From the NCBI GenBank assembly GCA_965214625.1, contig OZ243962.1, forward strand, positions 806,001-870,000: a DNA stretch of 64,000 nt, read 5' to 3'. This DNA is from G965214625 sp965214625 (lineage in GTDB: Bacteria; Pseudomonadota; Gammaproteobacteria; Arenicellales; Poriferihabitantaceae). Shown here in pieces: positions 1 to 8,495 of this stretch. The notes beneath the pieces were generated by a model. It saw only the letters and a list, made by a program, of their open reading frames with translations. It was not told where the DNA came from and ran no database searches. Numbering within the stretch: the first letter of the stretch is position 1; each line of letters opens with the position of its first letter. Made by a program: the position numbers and the translations under genes.

Positions 1-440
1 GAACAGTGTCGAGGTTAACACTGGCGATGTCAACCCTCCTTCCCTCGATCGTCCGCTCTCCTGTCGCTATCTCCAAGCAAAACTTGAATCATGACAAAGG
101 CAATGCCCGGAACAACAGGTATCAGCCCCGGAATGGCTATCAACAATCCTGTCCACCAATCCCAAAGTCACATCCACGGCACTGAAGTCAACACCGAATG
201 GGGCATAATCAATGGGATGTGAAATATATCGAAATGGATCATTCCAAAAGCAGCGTTTGACCGAACAGCGGCAATCGGATAGATTGTGGACTGTGATAAA
301 TTTCCATATTCAGCCCGTTCTACAATCCGAGGCTTGCCTCAATCGCCATCACAACATTCAGCCGGGATGATGTAACGGGTTTGCTACCCCGACAAACAAT
401 TCACCGGCCTTGATAATAATGTCATGCTGAGACGCAGGAG
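1..440. other. Left-edge stretch without a convincing gene
   Basis: No intact gene is visible. On the minus strand about 45 open codons ending at 30 read as a hydrophobic, glycine/proline-rich segment followed by a charged tail, as at the end of a membrane protein. A stop precedes them and no start is present, so this is at most a degraded remnant that I cannot assign to a family. Confidence 0.3.
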
Positions 441-804
441 ATGAAGATCAACAAGGCCTTGGATGAATCGCCTGCTGCTCACGAATGGCAAGCACTGCAA
501 AGCACTCTGGGGCTGGCGTTGCTCCGCCGACTCCTGGCTGTTTCCCGGTCGAGCACACGACATTAGATGGATGGCAGGCAGTCGTTCAACACCGGATTCA
601 ATGGCAGTCCGCTTGCACTATCTGACCCTCATCATCGGCGATCTCTCGGGAGCCTATAACGACATCGGTATTCGGGGTCGGTTCGATCGAACACGCAAGC
701 GCCTGAATAATAGAACACCGGCCCAAATACTCGCTTCTGGTTGGCTTCCCGATGAGGCACAGCTTTGCCACGTCCGTGCTCTCGTATCATCGTCGGTTAC
801 GTGA
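441..804 (+). pseudogene. Frameshifted MbcA/ParS/Xre-antitoxin-like small protein
   Basis: Two overlapping frames together make one plausible protein of about 120 residues. From the ATG at 441 the reading includes GLALLRRLLAVSRSS and hits a stop near 567. The other frame then gives STPDSMAVRLHYL, GDLSGAYNDIGIRG and NNRTPAQILASGW, ending at 804. This order (small helical DNA-binding part, then a region with GAY-IGIR and RTPAQIL) resembles the MbcA/ParS/Xre antitoxin-like C-terminal domain (DUF2384 type). The change of frame lies near 550-575, so the gene is probably dead. No RES-type toxin partner is visible next to it; the next gene runs on the other strand. Family assignment is from memory of motif patterns and is tentative. 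Confidence 0.4.
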
Positions 805-877
805 TCGCCTTTCGCCACACCGATTCTCGCTTTCCCTTTTTACGCGAGCATTCGGCGTAAACCGCCGGACATTTTTG

Positions 878-2113
878 CTACTGGTCCTGTCGACAATGGG
901 TCTCTCGCAGGAGCAGCGAACAAACCAGCGCGCCCCCGTTTGCCACAAGCAGGACGGTAAAGGCCTGAGTAAAGGCATCTGCTTCATAGATACGTGCTCC
1001 GTTGAGAGCATGTCCCAACCATTGCCGGTCCAGCAACCACCCGATCAAGGGCTGCATCACTGCGCCTGACCCCACGACACACATGTTCATCAGTCCAATT
1101 GCCGTTGCACCATAAGCGGGCGAATTGACCTCCTTGACCGAACTGAAACTGATCGTCATCACCGACCCGCTGCAACCGCAGAGGAAAAACAAAATGGAAT
1201 AGGCGGACACGCTGACGAACCCGCCCTTCAGTACGATCATGAACAGCATCATGTTGGCCAGACAACCCAGAATCAGCAATGGCTTGCGATGCCCCAGGTA
1301 ATCAGACAACCAACCCACGACAGGGGAAACGATCGCCCAGCCAAGAAACAACATAGAGGCAATCGCAGCTGACTGGGTCTTGGAAAAACCCATGACCGTG
1401 TTGAGCCATGGCACCGACCAGAGACCACCAAACGACAGCATGATCGCAGCGAGCCCAAACCCGGTCCCGGCACAGTACCAGCTTTGTGGATTGACACAGA
1501 CCTGTCGAAGTCCCGCAAATGCATGGGACAGGGTTTCTGTGTGTCTGGCAGTGAGGGACAAGGGTCTTCTTGGAATCGACAGAAACAGCAGTCCGGACAG
1601 ACTGATGGCGAAGATCGCCAGCCCACCCATCGTCGGTCGCCAACCCCATTGCTCTACCGCATAGCGCAGAGGCGCCTGGCCCAGTACGGCCCCACACATT
1701 CCCACGGCTTGAAGCATTCCGGCCAGCATGGCAAACCGTTTGGGAGAAAACCAGTAGCCCGCAATCGTCAATGAGCCGATAAACGCGAACGCAACGGTCG
1801 CTCCCACCAATGCCCGACTCACTGCCGCCATCCACAGCGACTCGCTGACAGAAAAACCGACAGAAGCAAGTGCACAGAGCCCGACGGCAAAGGCCATCAG
1901 TTTGCGGGGACCATATCGATCCATCAACATGCCGACCGGCAATTGCATAGAGGCATAGGTATAGAAGTACCAAGCAGAGAGTGATCCCAACGCCGCCCCA
2001 CCAACGGCAAAATCCCGCATCAGTTCGTCCGTCATGACACTCGGGGAAACCCGCTGGATAAAGGCATAACAAAAGAACAGTGCCCCCAAACTGAAGGCTA
2101 AGGTGGATCGCAC
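878..2113 (-). CDS. MFS transporter of unknown substrate
   Basis: About 411 residues with roughly twelve hydrophobic segments, the expected layout of a major facilitator superfamily carrier in the inner membrane. An early loop carries the MFS signature DRYGPRK after the second helix, and a second copy of the motif (GWLSDYLGHRKPL) opens the second half. The frame stays open upstream into the preceding IclR remnant, but the homologous part begins near a GTG at 2113, 26 bases after that stop, so I prefer this start. It is the last gene of the glxB-glxC-glxD-glnT-iclR direction and could import or export the compound handled by that operon. The substrate cannot be read from the sequence. Confidence 0.8.
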   Translation of the reverse strand: MRSTLAFSLGALFFCYAFIQRVSPSVMTDELMRDFAVGGAALGSLSAWYFYTYASMQLPVGMLMDRYGPRKLMAFAVGLCALASVGFSVSESLWMAAVSRALVGATVAFAFIGSLTIAGYWFSPKRFAMLAGMLQAVGMCGAVLGQAPLRYAVEQWGWRPTMGGLAIFAISLSGLLFLSIPRRPLSLTARHTETLSHAFAGLRQVCVNPQSWYCAGTGFGLAAIMLSFGGLWSVPWLNTVMGFSKTQSAAIASMLFLGWAIVSPVVGWLSDYLGHRKPLLILGCLANMMLFMIVLKGGFVSVSAYSILFFLCGCSGSVMTISFSSVKEVNSPAYGATAIGLMNMCVVGSGAVMQPLIGWLLDRQWLGHALNGARIYEADAFTQAFTVLLVANGGALVCSLLLRETHCRQDQ

Positions 2114-2139
2114 ACCGGTAACACGACCCGGGGAATCAG

Positions 2140-2742
2140 TCAGACGGGGCAATGGATGGATACGCCTGGATTCAGTTGCGCGGGCAGCGTGTTCAGTTTG
2201 CGGGAAAGTTGTTCGGCGGCCTCTTGCAAAAGAGGCGCCCAATCAGTGAATGGACGGTCAATCGGTACGGAAATCGACAGCCCCAACCGATCAAAGCATT
2301 GCCGGTATTCGACCAGGACACCAATACATCCCACACCCCGTTCAGCTTCCTCATGATCCAGACCATGCCCTTGCGCCCTGGCTTCCTTAACCGCTTCTTG
2401 CAGGATATCGAGAGTGGTAATCGTGTTCGATGTATACCGCGGCAACTGCGTTTGCCTGGCATAACGTGCGACACCCTGTTCGCCCCATTCTCCGAGCATC
2501 CGCTTCCCGACCGCCGTAATATGAAGCAATGCCCGACTGCCGATAATCTGCTCGACAGGCATCATCCTGTTGACCGTGGCTCGCTCGGTATAGACCACCT
2601 GATCACACATCCGCCTCGACAAACGCGGGCGGCTCCCACAAGCCAATGTGCCCCACCCTTGTGTCTAGCCGCCGGTTCTTGTGTCCTTGTACTTTTCCGA
2701 CTTCCCTGCACCCATGACAGCCGACTCACCCTGCGCATTCAT
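2140..2742 (-). pseudogene. IclR-family regulator remnant lacking its DNA-binding domain
   Basis: Codons 2140-2646 give about 168 residues matching only the effector-binding half of an IclR regulator: QVVYTER, then GSRALLHITAVGKRML, AQGHGLDHEEAERGVGCIGV and SISVP. The N-terminal winged helix (about 80 residues) is absent, and only about 120 bases separate this part from glnT. A 25-codon open frame from an ATG at 2742 ends at a stop at 2665 and contains KSEKYK, the sort of sequence that precedes the winged helix in this family. The simplest reading is an internal deletion that removed the DNA-binding domain, leaving both ends. It lies between glnT and the MFS gene on the same strand and probably once controlled this cluster. 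Confidence 0.65.
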
Positions 2743-2766
2743 CAGGGTCGGAATGCCAGGAATTGA

Positions 2767-4074
2767 CTAGCAATCCAGTGTGTGTTCCCTTTCCCACTGT
2801 CCAATGGATCGGGTGAAATCATTCCACTCATCCATCTTCAGCTTGCAATAGGCCTCAATCAACGCACTGCCCAGTGCCGCCTTGAGTGATTCACTGTTCT
2901 CAGTCAGTCGAATGGCATCCAACAGATTCAGGGGCAGTTTTTTGACCCCTTTTGCCTTGTGTCCCTCGGTATACATATTGATGTCCAATCGTGTACCGGG
3001 ATCACGTTGATTCGCGATGCCATCCAGCCCGGCGCCCAGAATACCCGCCTGGAGCAGATACGGGTTCGCGGCTCCATCCATCAACCGCAGTTCGAAACGA
3101 CCGGCATCGGGAATGCGGACCATATGGGTCCGGTTGTTGCCCCCATAGCTCACCGCATTGGGCGACCAAGTGGCCCCCGACAGCGTTCTTGGGGCATTAA
3201 TTCGCTTGTAGCTGTTGACGGTAGGATTGAAGATCGAAGTCAGTTCCTCGACGTTATGCATAATCCCGCCCAGAAAATGATAGGCCAAGGGCGACAATCC
3301 CATTTCGTCACTGGCATCCTCAAACAGATTTTTCTGGCCCGTCTCATCCCACAAGGAGACATGGGCATGACAACCGTTCCCGGTCAGATGGGCGAATGGC
3401 TTGGGCATAAACGTCGCCCGCAACCCGTGATTCTCCGCAATTTGCTTGGTCATGTATTTGAAAAACACATGGCGATCCGCCGTTTTCAGACAATCAGCAT
3501 AATCCCAATTCATTTCGAACTGACCATTCGCATCTTCATGATCATTCTGATAAGGCCCCCAGTCCAGCTCAATCATGCTGTCGCAGATATCCGTGATCAC
3601 ATCATACCGACGCATCAGTGCTGACTGGTCATAACACGGTTTCGACTGAATATCCCGTCCGTCGGCAATGGCATCACCCTGTTCGCTGATCAGGAAATAC
3701 TCACACTCGACCCCGGTCTTGAGTTGGTATCCCGCTGCTGCTGCTTTCGCAATCTGCGCCTTCAATGCCACTCGGGGGGAAGCTTCAATCGGTTGCCCGT
3801 CCAGATACAGGTCACTGGCCAACCAGCCCACTTCCGGTTTCCACGGCAATTGAATCAAGCTGTCCGGATCCGGAATCGCAAACATGTCACCGTCCGCCGG
3901 GCTCATATCCAGCCAGGCGGCAAAACCGGCAAAGCCGGCACCCTCTTTTTGCATTGCTCCAATGGCTCGGGCCGGGACCAGTTTGGAACGCAGCACACCA
4001 AACAGGTCCACGAAACTGATTAAAAAATATTTAATGTGCTGGTTCTTCGCAATTGTGTCTAAATCTTTCGCCAT
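2767..4074 (-). CDS. glnT: Glutamine-synthetase-like ligase (GlnT / gamma-glutamylmethylamide synthetase type)
   Basis: 435 residues of a glutamine-synthetase-family ligase, which joins glutamate to ammonia or an amine using ATP. Visible family motifs are the metal-binding GVECEYFLI, NGCHAHVSLW, and the late block NRTHMVRIPDAGRFELR with its conserved arginines. The length and the three glx subunits just upstream match the glnT or gmaS type rather than housekeeping GlnA. In methylamine users the same set makes gamma-glutamylmethylamide and N-methylglutamate; in rhizobia glnT sits with glxBCD and the natural substrate is unsettled. The ATG at 4074 has CAGG nine bases upstream and is preferred to an in-frame codon seven residues earlier. 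It follows glxD by 82 bases. No N-methylglutamate dehydrogenase genes are in the window, so methylamine is only one candidate substrate. Confidence 0.85.
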   Translation of the reverse strand: MAKDLDTIAKNQHIKYFLISFVDLFGVLRSKLVPARAIGAMQKEGAGFAGFAAWLDMSPADGDMFAIPDPDSLIQLPWKPEVGWLASDLYLDGQPIEASPRVALKAQIAKAAAAGYQLKTGVECEYFLISEQGDAIADGRDIQSKPCYDQSALMRRYDVITDICDSMIELDWGPYQNDHEDANGQFEMNWDYADCLKTADRHVFFKYMTKQIAENHGLRATFMPKPFAHLTGNGCHAHVSLWDETGQKNLFEDASDEMGLSPLAYHFLGGIMHNVEELTSIFNPTVNSYKRINAPRTLSGATWSPNAVSYGGNNRTHMVRIPDAGRFELRLMDGAANPYLLQAGILGAGLDGIANQRDPGTRLDINMYTEGHKAKGVKKLPLNLLDAIRLTENSESLKAALGSALIEAYCKLKMDEWNDFTRSIGQWEREHTLDC

Positions 4075-4156
4075 CTCAATACCTGCCAACGTCACTGATT
4101 GTTAAAAGTCTGAAGTATTCGGATACTTCATGCATGTCATGATGCCATTATATCGG

Positions 4157-5488
4157 TTAGTATTTCCCACCGGAACCCGGAATCCAGTCGGTACCTGCCA
4201 ATGGAATTTTCGCCATCGCGGCGGCTTCAACGGTGAGCGCCACCAGATCTTCGGGCTCGAGGTTCCGAACATGGGTCTTGCCTGCCGCCCGGGCAAGGGT
4301 CTGGGTTTCCAGGGTCAGGCATCGAAGGTAGTTCGCGACACGACGACCCGCCACAACGGGGTCGAGTCGCTGTCCCAGTTCGGGATCCTGGGTCGAAATG
4401 CCGGACGGGTCCCTGCCGTCTTGATAATCATCGTAGTACCCTGCACTGGTTCCCAACCGGTTGTATTCCTCCTCATGTTCCGGGGCATTGTCACCCATCG
4501 CGATCAGGGCCGCCGTACCGATGGAAACCGCATCGGCCCCCATTGCCAATGCTTTGGCAACATCGGCCCCCGAACGGATCCCCCCGGAGACAATCAACTG
4601 CACCTCGCGATGTGCCCGCATCTCCTTGAGGGCTTCAACAGCCAATCGGGTTGCCGGAAGGGTCGGGATACCCACGTGCTCGATAAACACATCCTGAGTG
4701 GCTGCAGTACCGCCCTGCATGCCATCCACAACCACCACATCGGCCCCGGCCTTGACCGCGAGTTGCACATCAAAAAAGGTCCGCGTGGCACCAACCTTGA
4801 TATAAATCGGAATCTGCCAGTCCGTGATCTCCCGCAACTCCTGTACCTTGATCTCAAGATCGTCCGGACCAGTCCAGTCCGGATGGCGACAGGCGCTTCG
4901 CTGATCAATCCCCTTGGGCAGGTTGCGCATCTCGGCAACACGATCACTGATTTTCTGCCCCAGCAGCATCCCTCCTCCGCCTGGCTTGGCGCCCTGTCCA
5001 ACCACCACTTCGACAGCATCGGCTTTCCTCAAATCGTCCGGATTCATTCCATAGCGCGAGGGGAGATACTGGTATACCAGGCACGTGGAATGCCCTCGCT
5101 CCTCCGGTGTCATCCCGCCGTCGCCCGTGGTGGTACTCGTTCCCACTTCACTGGCACCACGTCCCAGCGCTTCTTTGGCTTGCGCGGACAGCGCACCGAA
5201 GCTCATTCCGGCAATCGTGACCGGTGTCGACAGGGTAATCGGGTTCTTTGCAAAACGGGTTCCCAGGGTCACTTGGGTGTCGCACTTCTCGCGATATCCC
5301 TCAAGAGGATATCGCGACATGCTCGCCCCGAGAAACAACAGATCATCGAACGTCGGGACACTCCGCTTGGCACCGAAGCCGCGAATGTCGTAGATCCCCT
5401 CCCGGGCCGCCCGCTGAATCTCGCGAATGACCGGTCTGGAGAAGGTCGACGATTCCAGCAACCAACTTTGATCAATTCTTTTTGTCAT
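4157..5488 (-). CDS. glxD: GlxD/MgsC-like FMN-binding glutamate synthase domain protein
   Basis: 443 residues equal to the FMN-binding synthase domain of the large glutamate synthase subunit. Clear blocks are STPVTIAGMSFGALS, TGDGGM, GQGAKPGGGGMLLGQKI, the barrel strand IYIKVGATRTFFDVQLAVKAG, and the FMN phosphate site SGGIRSGADVAKALAMGADAV. The cysteine-rich iron-sulfur segment of true GltB is not seen at the equivalent place, where the text is GRDPSGISTQDPEL; this agrees with GlxD-type proteins. In the N-methylglutamate route the homologous subunit forms N-methylglutamate with the class II amidotransferase and GXGXG subunits. It lies 19 bases after glxC and before glnT, in one operon. The assignment is firm at domain level; the amine substrate is inferred. 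Confidence 0.88.
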   Translation of the reverse strand: MTKRIDQSWLLESSTFSRPVIREIQRAAREGIYDIRGFGAKRSVPTFDDLLFLGASMSRYPLEGYREKCDTQVTLGTRFAKNPITLSTPVTIAGMSFGALSAQAKEALGRGASEVGTSTTTGDGGMTPEERGHSTCLVYQYLPSRYGMNPDDLRKADAVEVVVGQGAKPGGGGMLLGQKISDRVAEMRNLPKGIDQRSACRHPDWTGPDDLEIKVQELREITDWQIPIYIKVGATRTFFDVQLAVKAGADVVVVDGMQGGTAATQDVFIEHVGIPTLPATRLAVEALKEMRAHREVQLIVSGGIRSGADVAKALAMGADAVSIGTAALIAMGDNAPEHEEEYNRLGTSAGYYDDYQDGRDPSGISTQDPELGQRLDPVVAGRRVANYLRCLTLETQTLARAAGKTHVRNLEPEDLVALTVEAAAMAKIPLAGTDWIPGSGGKY

Positions 5489-5507
5489 TGCCTGTTCTCC
5501 GGGCTCA

Positions 5508-6185
5508 TCAATAGACGCTTACATTGTCTATTTGGAAGTTATACAGCTGTCTTGCGGAACCATAACGCCTGAACGCATCAACCGGATAGTCCAATCCGGC
5601 CTGGGACAACAACCCGGCCAGTTCGGCCCGGTGTTCCGCCTGCATCGGTTTTTCGATACAGTCGGTTCCCAGGCTGGCCGCGTTCCCGCGCAGATAAATA
5701 CGCGCCTCGTAGATGGAATCCCCCAATGCCGCCCCGGCATCACCACACACCACAAGCCGGCCTGTCTGTGCCATAAACGCGCTCATATGACCGATCGAAC
5801 CACCGACCACGATGTCCACCCCTTTCATCGAAATTCCACAGCGCGCGGCCGCGTCACCTTCGACAACCAGCAGACCACCATGGGCTGTCGCCCCGCAATA
5901 TTGAGACGCATTTCCCTTCACCCGCACGATACCCGAGATCATGTTTTCCGCCAACCCGGGACCGGCATTGCCATTGACCGTGAGGTCAGCCGATTGATTC
6001 ATGCCGCCGCCGTAGTAGCCGATATGACCGTTGATAGTCACCTGGCAGGCCTCCTTTGCCCCAACGGCAATGTTGTGTTTTCCCCCGGGATTGTCCACCA
6101 CAATATGGGTTCCCCGACATTCGGATTGATGCAGGTACTGGTTAAGATTACGCACCGTGGCTTCCGCCAAATCGAAATGGGTCAT
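5508..6185 (-). CDS. glxC: GlxC/MgsB-like protein (GXGXG domain of glutamate synthase)
   Basis: 225 residues forming the right-handed beta-helix domain found at the C-terminal end of GltB. Repeated glycine-rich turns are visible: GGKHNIAVGA, GHIGYYGGGMNQSADLTVNGNAGPG, VKGNASQYCGATAHGGLLVVEGDAAARCG, VVGGSIGHMSAFMAQTG and GDAAGAALG-like turns. The ATG at 6185 lies one base after the stop of glxB, so the two are translationally coupled; a longer reading of the frame would run deep into glxB and has no family support. It is the structural middle subunit of a three-part synthase with GlxB and GlxD. Nothing is missing in length for this family. Confidence 0.87.
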   Translation of the reverse strand: MTHFDLAEATVRNLNQYLHQSECRGTHIVVDNPGGKHNIAVGAKEACQVTINGHIGYYGGGMNQSADLTVNGNAGPGLAENMISGIVRVKGNASQYCGATAHGGLLVVEGDAAARCGISMKGVDIVVGGSIGHMSAFMAQTGRLVVCGDAGAALGDSIYEARIYLRGNAASLGTDCIEKPMQAEHRAELAGLLSQAGLDYPVDAFRRYGSARQLYNFQIDNVSVY

Positions 6186-6186
6186 A

Positions 6187-7083
6187 TCAATGCCTCTCCC
6201 AACTGTAGATTCTCGCCGGCTCCGGTTCCCAGATTTTCGCCTTGTCGCTATTGGGCAGTTGCGCAATCGCCCGAAATTCCGATGCCATCGCCACCCAGTC
6301 ATCGGTTTCAGCCAACACGGCCGGTTTACAGGCAATCGGATCACGCAACACCGCAAAACCGTCCCGGGTCCCGATCGCAAAGGTGTAAAAGCCGTCCAGG
6401 TCGACCAGCGCCGCCTCCAGTGCCTCGTTGAGACTGGCTCCCTGACTCAATCGCCAGGTCAGATAGCCGGCGGCCACCTCGCTGTCATTGTCTGTCTGGA
6501 ACCGAATTCCCTCACCACGCAATCGCTCACGCAGTTGGTTGTGATTGGACAACGAACCATTGTGCACCAGGCAGAGGTCCAGCCCGGTTGAAAATGGATG
6601 GGAATGCTCGGTCGTCACCCGACTCTCCGTCGCCATACGGGTATGGGCCAGTGCATGGGTGGCCCGCATGGTTTTCAAGGCAAACTTCTCGATGACCTGA
6701 TCGGGTAATCCTTTCTCCTTGAAGATTTCGATCGAATGACCGACACTGGTCATGTTGATGTCTGGCAGATTTTCCTCAATCCATGCAACCACCTCGTCCC
6801 CCGGCATATTTACCACCAAGACCGCATGATTCGCCACCGGCGATAATGACACGAAACCCGCCAGGTTTCGCTGCAGCACAGCCCGGTTGTGCTCCCAATT
6901 CACCGTCTCTTCTCCCTGCAGCGTGATCTTGGTCGCCTCAGCCGCCACCGGGTTATGGTAAATCGCAAATCCGGCACTGTCCGGACCACGATCCGTCATC
7001 TGCACCAGCATGGCCGACAGCATCTCACCGAGATGTGCTTCCAACGCTGGCGTCTTGGTATATAAACCGACAATTCCGCACAT
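6187..7083 (-). CDS. glxB: GlxB/MgsA-like class II glutamine amidotransferase
   Basis: 298 residues beginning MCGIVGLYTK, so the Ntn-type nucleophile cysteine is residue 2 after methionine removal, as in class II amidotransferases. Later motifs include RMATESRVTTEHSHPF and CLVHNGSLSNHNQLR, the glutamine-binding and catalytic-loop parts. It hydrolyses glutamine or a gamma-glutamylamide and would pass the freed amine or ammonia to GlxD. It is the first gene of the glxB-glxC-glxD-glnT operon, 102 bases downstream of the cupin regulator on the same strand. The family call is firm; whether it acts on glutamine or on a gamma-glutamyl amine is not decided by the sequence. Confidence 0.88.
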   Translation of the reverse strand: MCGIVGLYTKTPALEAHLGEMLSAMLVQMTDRGPDSAGFAIYHNPVAAEATKITLQGEETVNWEHNRAVLQRNLAGFVSLSPVANHAVLVVNMPGDEVVAWIEENLPDINMTSVGHSIEIFKEKGLPDQVIEKFALKTMRATHALAHTRMATESRVTTEHSHPFSTGLDLCLVHNGSLSNHNQLRERLRGEGIRFQTDNDSEVAAGYLTWRLSQGASLNEALEAALVDLDGFYTFAIGTRDGFAVLRDPIACKPAVLAETDDWVAMASEFRAIAQLPNSDKAKIWEPEPARIYSWERH

Positions 7084-7185
7084 GATGCCGTTCCCCGCTG
7101 ACGTTTCAAATAAACCGGCAATGAGATTACCAGCTTTTCATCAAAAATTCTATTGGTGTGAATAATTTTTTCCTGTTAGTAAAAT

Positions 7186-7806
7186 TTAGTCCTGTTGCTT
7201 CATCCCGTGCCGACCGACGATCACGGTCAACAGCCTGATCGGTAACGAGATCAGCTCTTCCGGACCATGCGGCGCCTCGGAATCAAAATACAGGGAATCA
7301 CCGGCTTTCAACGGATAGGTCTTGTTGGCATGGCGATAAATCACCTCGCCTTCCAGCACATAGATGAATTCGATACCGGCATGCTGGAAGAGCGGGAAAA
7401 TATCCGATTTCTCACTGAGCGTGACAATATAGGGTTCCACGGTCGGCTGCTGCCCGCCTGAATGCCCGAGCAGGGTATATTGATGGCCCGCCCGGGTCCC
7501 CTGGCGCTCAATCGCCAGCCCTTGGCCGGCAGCCACATAGGTCGCTTCTCGTGTTTCCTCATAGAGTCGGAAAAATGACGTCACCGGCACATTCAATGCC
7601 CCAGCCAGAGCATTTAACGTCGCCAGCGAGGGGGACGTCAGTCCATTTTCGACCTTGGACAGCATGCCCGGAGACAGATCAGCCTGGCGCGAGAGATCAA
7701 GGACCGTCAGACCCTGCTTCTTTCGAAACGCCTTGACTTGGGCCCCAATGGCAAGTTCCAGCGCATTCGCTGCGATATATCTCGAGGGGTCGGGATCCTT
7801 TGTCAT
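7186..7806 (-). CDS. XRE-family transcriptional regulator with C-terminal cupin domain
   Basis: 206 residues. Residues about 15-72 form a helix-turn-helix of the XRE type (QVKAFRKKQGLTVLDLSRQ, then LSPGMLSKVENG and SPSLATLNALAGAL). The C-terminal half is a cupin barrel with HAGIEFIYVLEGEVIY, LKAGDSLYFDSEAPHG and a final strand, able to bind a small ligand. PuuR-like regulators of amine catabolism have this design. It precedes glxB on the same strand and is the likely ligand-responsive controller of the glx-glnT operon, more so because the IclR gene there is broken. ATG at 7806 is chosen; the preceding TTG is also in frame. Confidence 0.85.
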   Translation of the reverse strand: MTKDPDPSRYIAANALELAIGAQVKAFRKKQGLTVLDLSRQADLSPGMLSKVENGLTSPSLATLNALAGALNVPVTSFFRLYEETREATYVAAGQGLAIERQGTRAGHQYTLLGHSGGQQPTVEPYIVTLSEKSDIFPLFQHAGIEFIYVLEGEVIYRHANKTYPLKAGDSLYFDSEAPHGPEELISLPIRLLTVIVGRHGMKQQD

Positions 7807-8052
7807 CAACCGCTCACCGCACGGACGTCATGATGTCACCGCCGTTGCCTCGGCTTGTCAGCGATCAGCTTCCTCTGGTCCATCACAAAAGGTATCCATC
7901 GATCACATGGACCCAGTAGCGCAGTGGCCGTGCGTGAAATCCGTCTGGCGCGTCCTCAGCCCGGTTTGCGATCAGACCGGGGGTTGCCACGGTGCGGCCT
8001 GCCTCGTCGCGTTGCACTGTACCCCGGCAATCCGATGGCGCCGCGAAAACGA

Positions 8053-8469
8053 TCAATGCCCGGAAACCGGTTCGTTGAGTTCGATCGGATAGCCATCCGG
8101 ATCCTTGATGAACGCAATAATACGGGTTCCATTTTTCATCGGGGAAGGCAATTTGGTAAATTCCACCCCCTCCGCTTTGAGATAATCGCTGGCCGCATAG
8201 ACATCGGAAACCTTCAGTGCAATATGACCCCAGGCATTACCCCGATCATAGGGAACGGATTGATCCCAGTTATAGGTCAACTCCAATGTGGGGCCGGCAT
8301 CCTCATCCTGATAGCCGACAAAGGTATTGGTGAACTTGCCCGCCGGATAGTCATTTTTCCGCAACACTTTCATGCCCAGAATACGGGTATAGAAGTCAAG
8401 ACTCTTGTCGAGATCACTGACTCTCAACATAGTATGATCGAGTCGAAAATCCGGTTGCAATTTATTCAT
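8053..8469 (-). CDS. gloA: Lactoylglutathione lyase (glyoxalase I)
   Basis: 138 residues of the vicinal-oxygen-chelate fold. It aligns closely with small bacterial glyoxalase I: DHTMLRVSDLDKSLDFYTRILGMK, LELTYNWDQS, GNAWGHIALKV and KDPDGYPIELNEP. The four metal ligands of the family (His in DHTML, Glu in LELTYNW, His in WGHIAL, Glu in PIELNEP) are all present. The enzyme isomerises the methylglyoxal-glutathione adduct to lactoylglutathione in the cytoplasm. It lies 26 bases downstream of the Rieske gene on the same strand, so it may be co-transcribed with it and act in detoxifying an aldehyde product. The upstream TTG at 8481 is in frame but ATG at 8469 is the natural start. Confidence 0.85.
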   Translation of the reverse strand: MNKLQPDFRLDHTMLRVSDLDKSLDFYTRILGMKVLRKNDYPAGKFTNTFVGYQDEDAGPTLELTYNWDQSVPYDRGNAWGHIALKVSDVYAASDYLKAEGVEFTKLPSPMKNGTRIIAFIKDPDGYPIELNEPVSGH

Positions 8470-8495
8470 TTGATTAACCAAAGTCAGTAGTTAAA

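Noticed and set aside
1302..2072. Long minus-strand frame overlapping the MFS gene
   Set aside because: It is a different frame of the MFS gene with skewed, cysteine-rich composition and no family features.
4130..5572. Very long plus-strand open frame opposite glxD
   Set aside because: It is the antisense shadow of glxD, rich in histidine, arginine and glycine, with no motifs.
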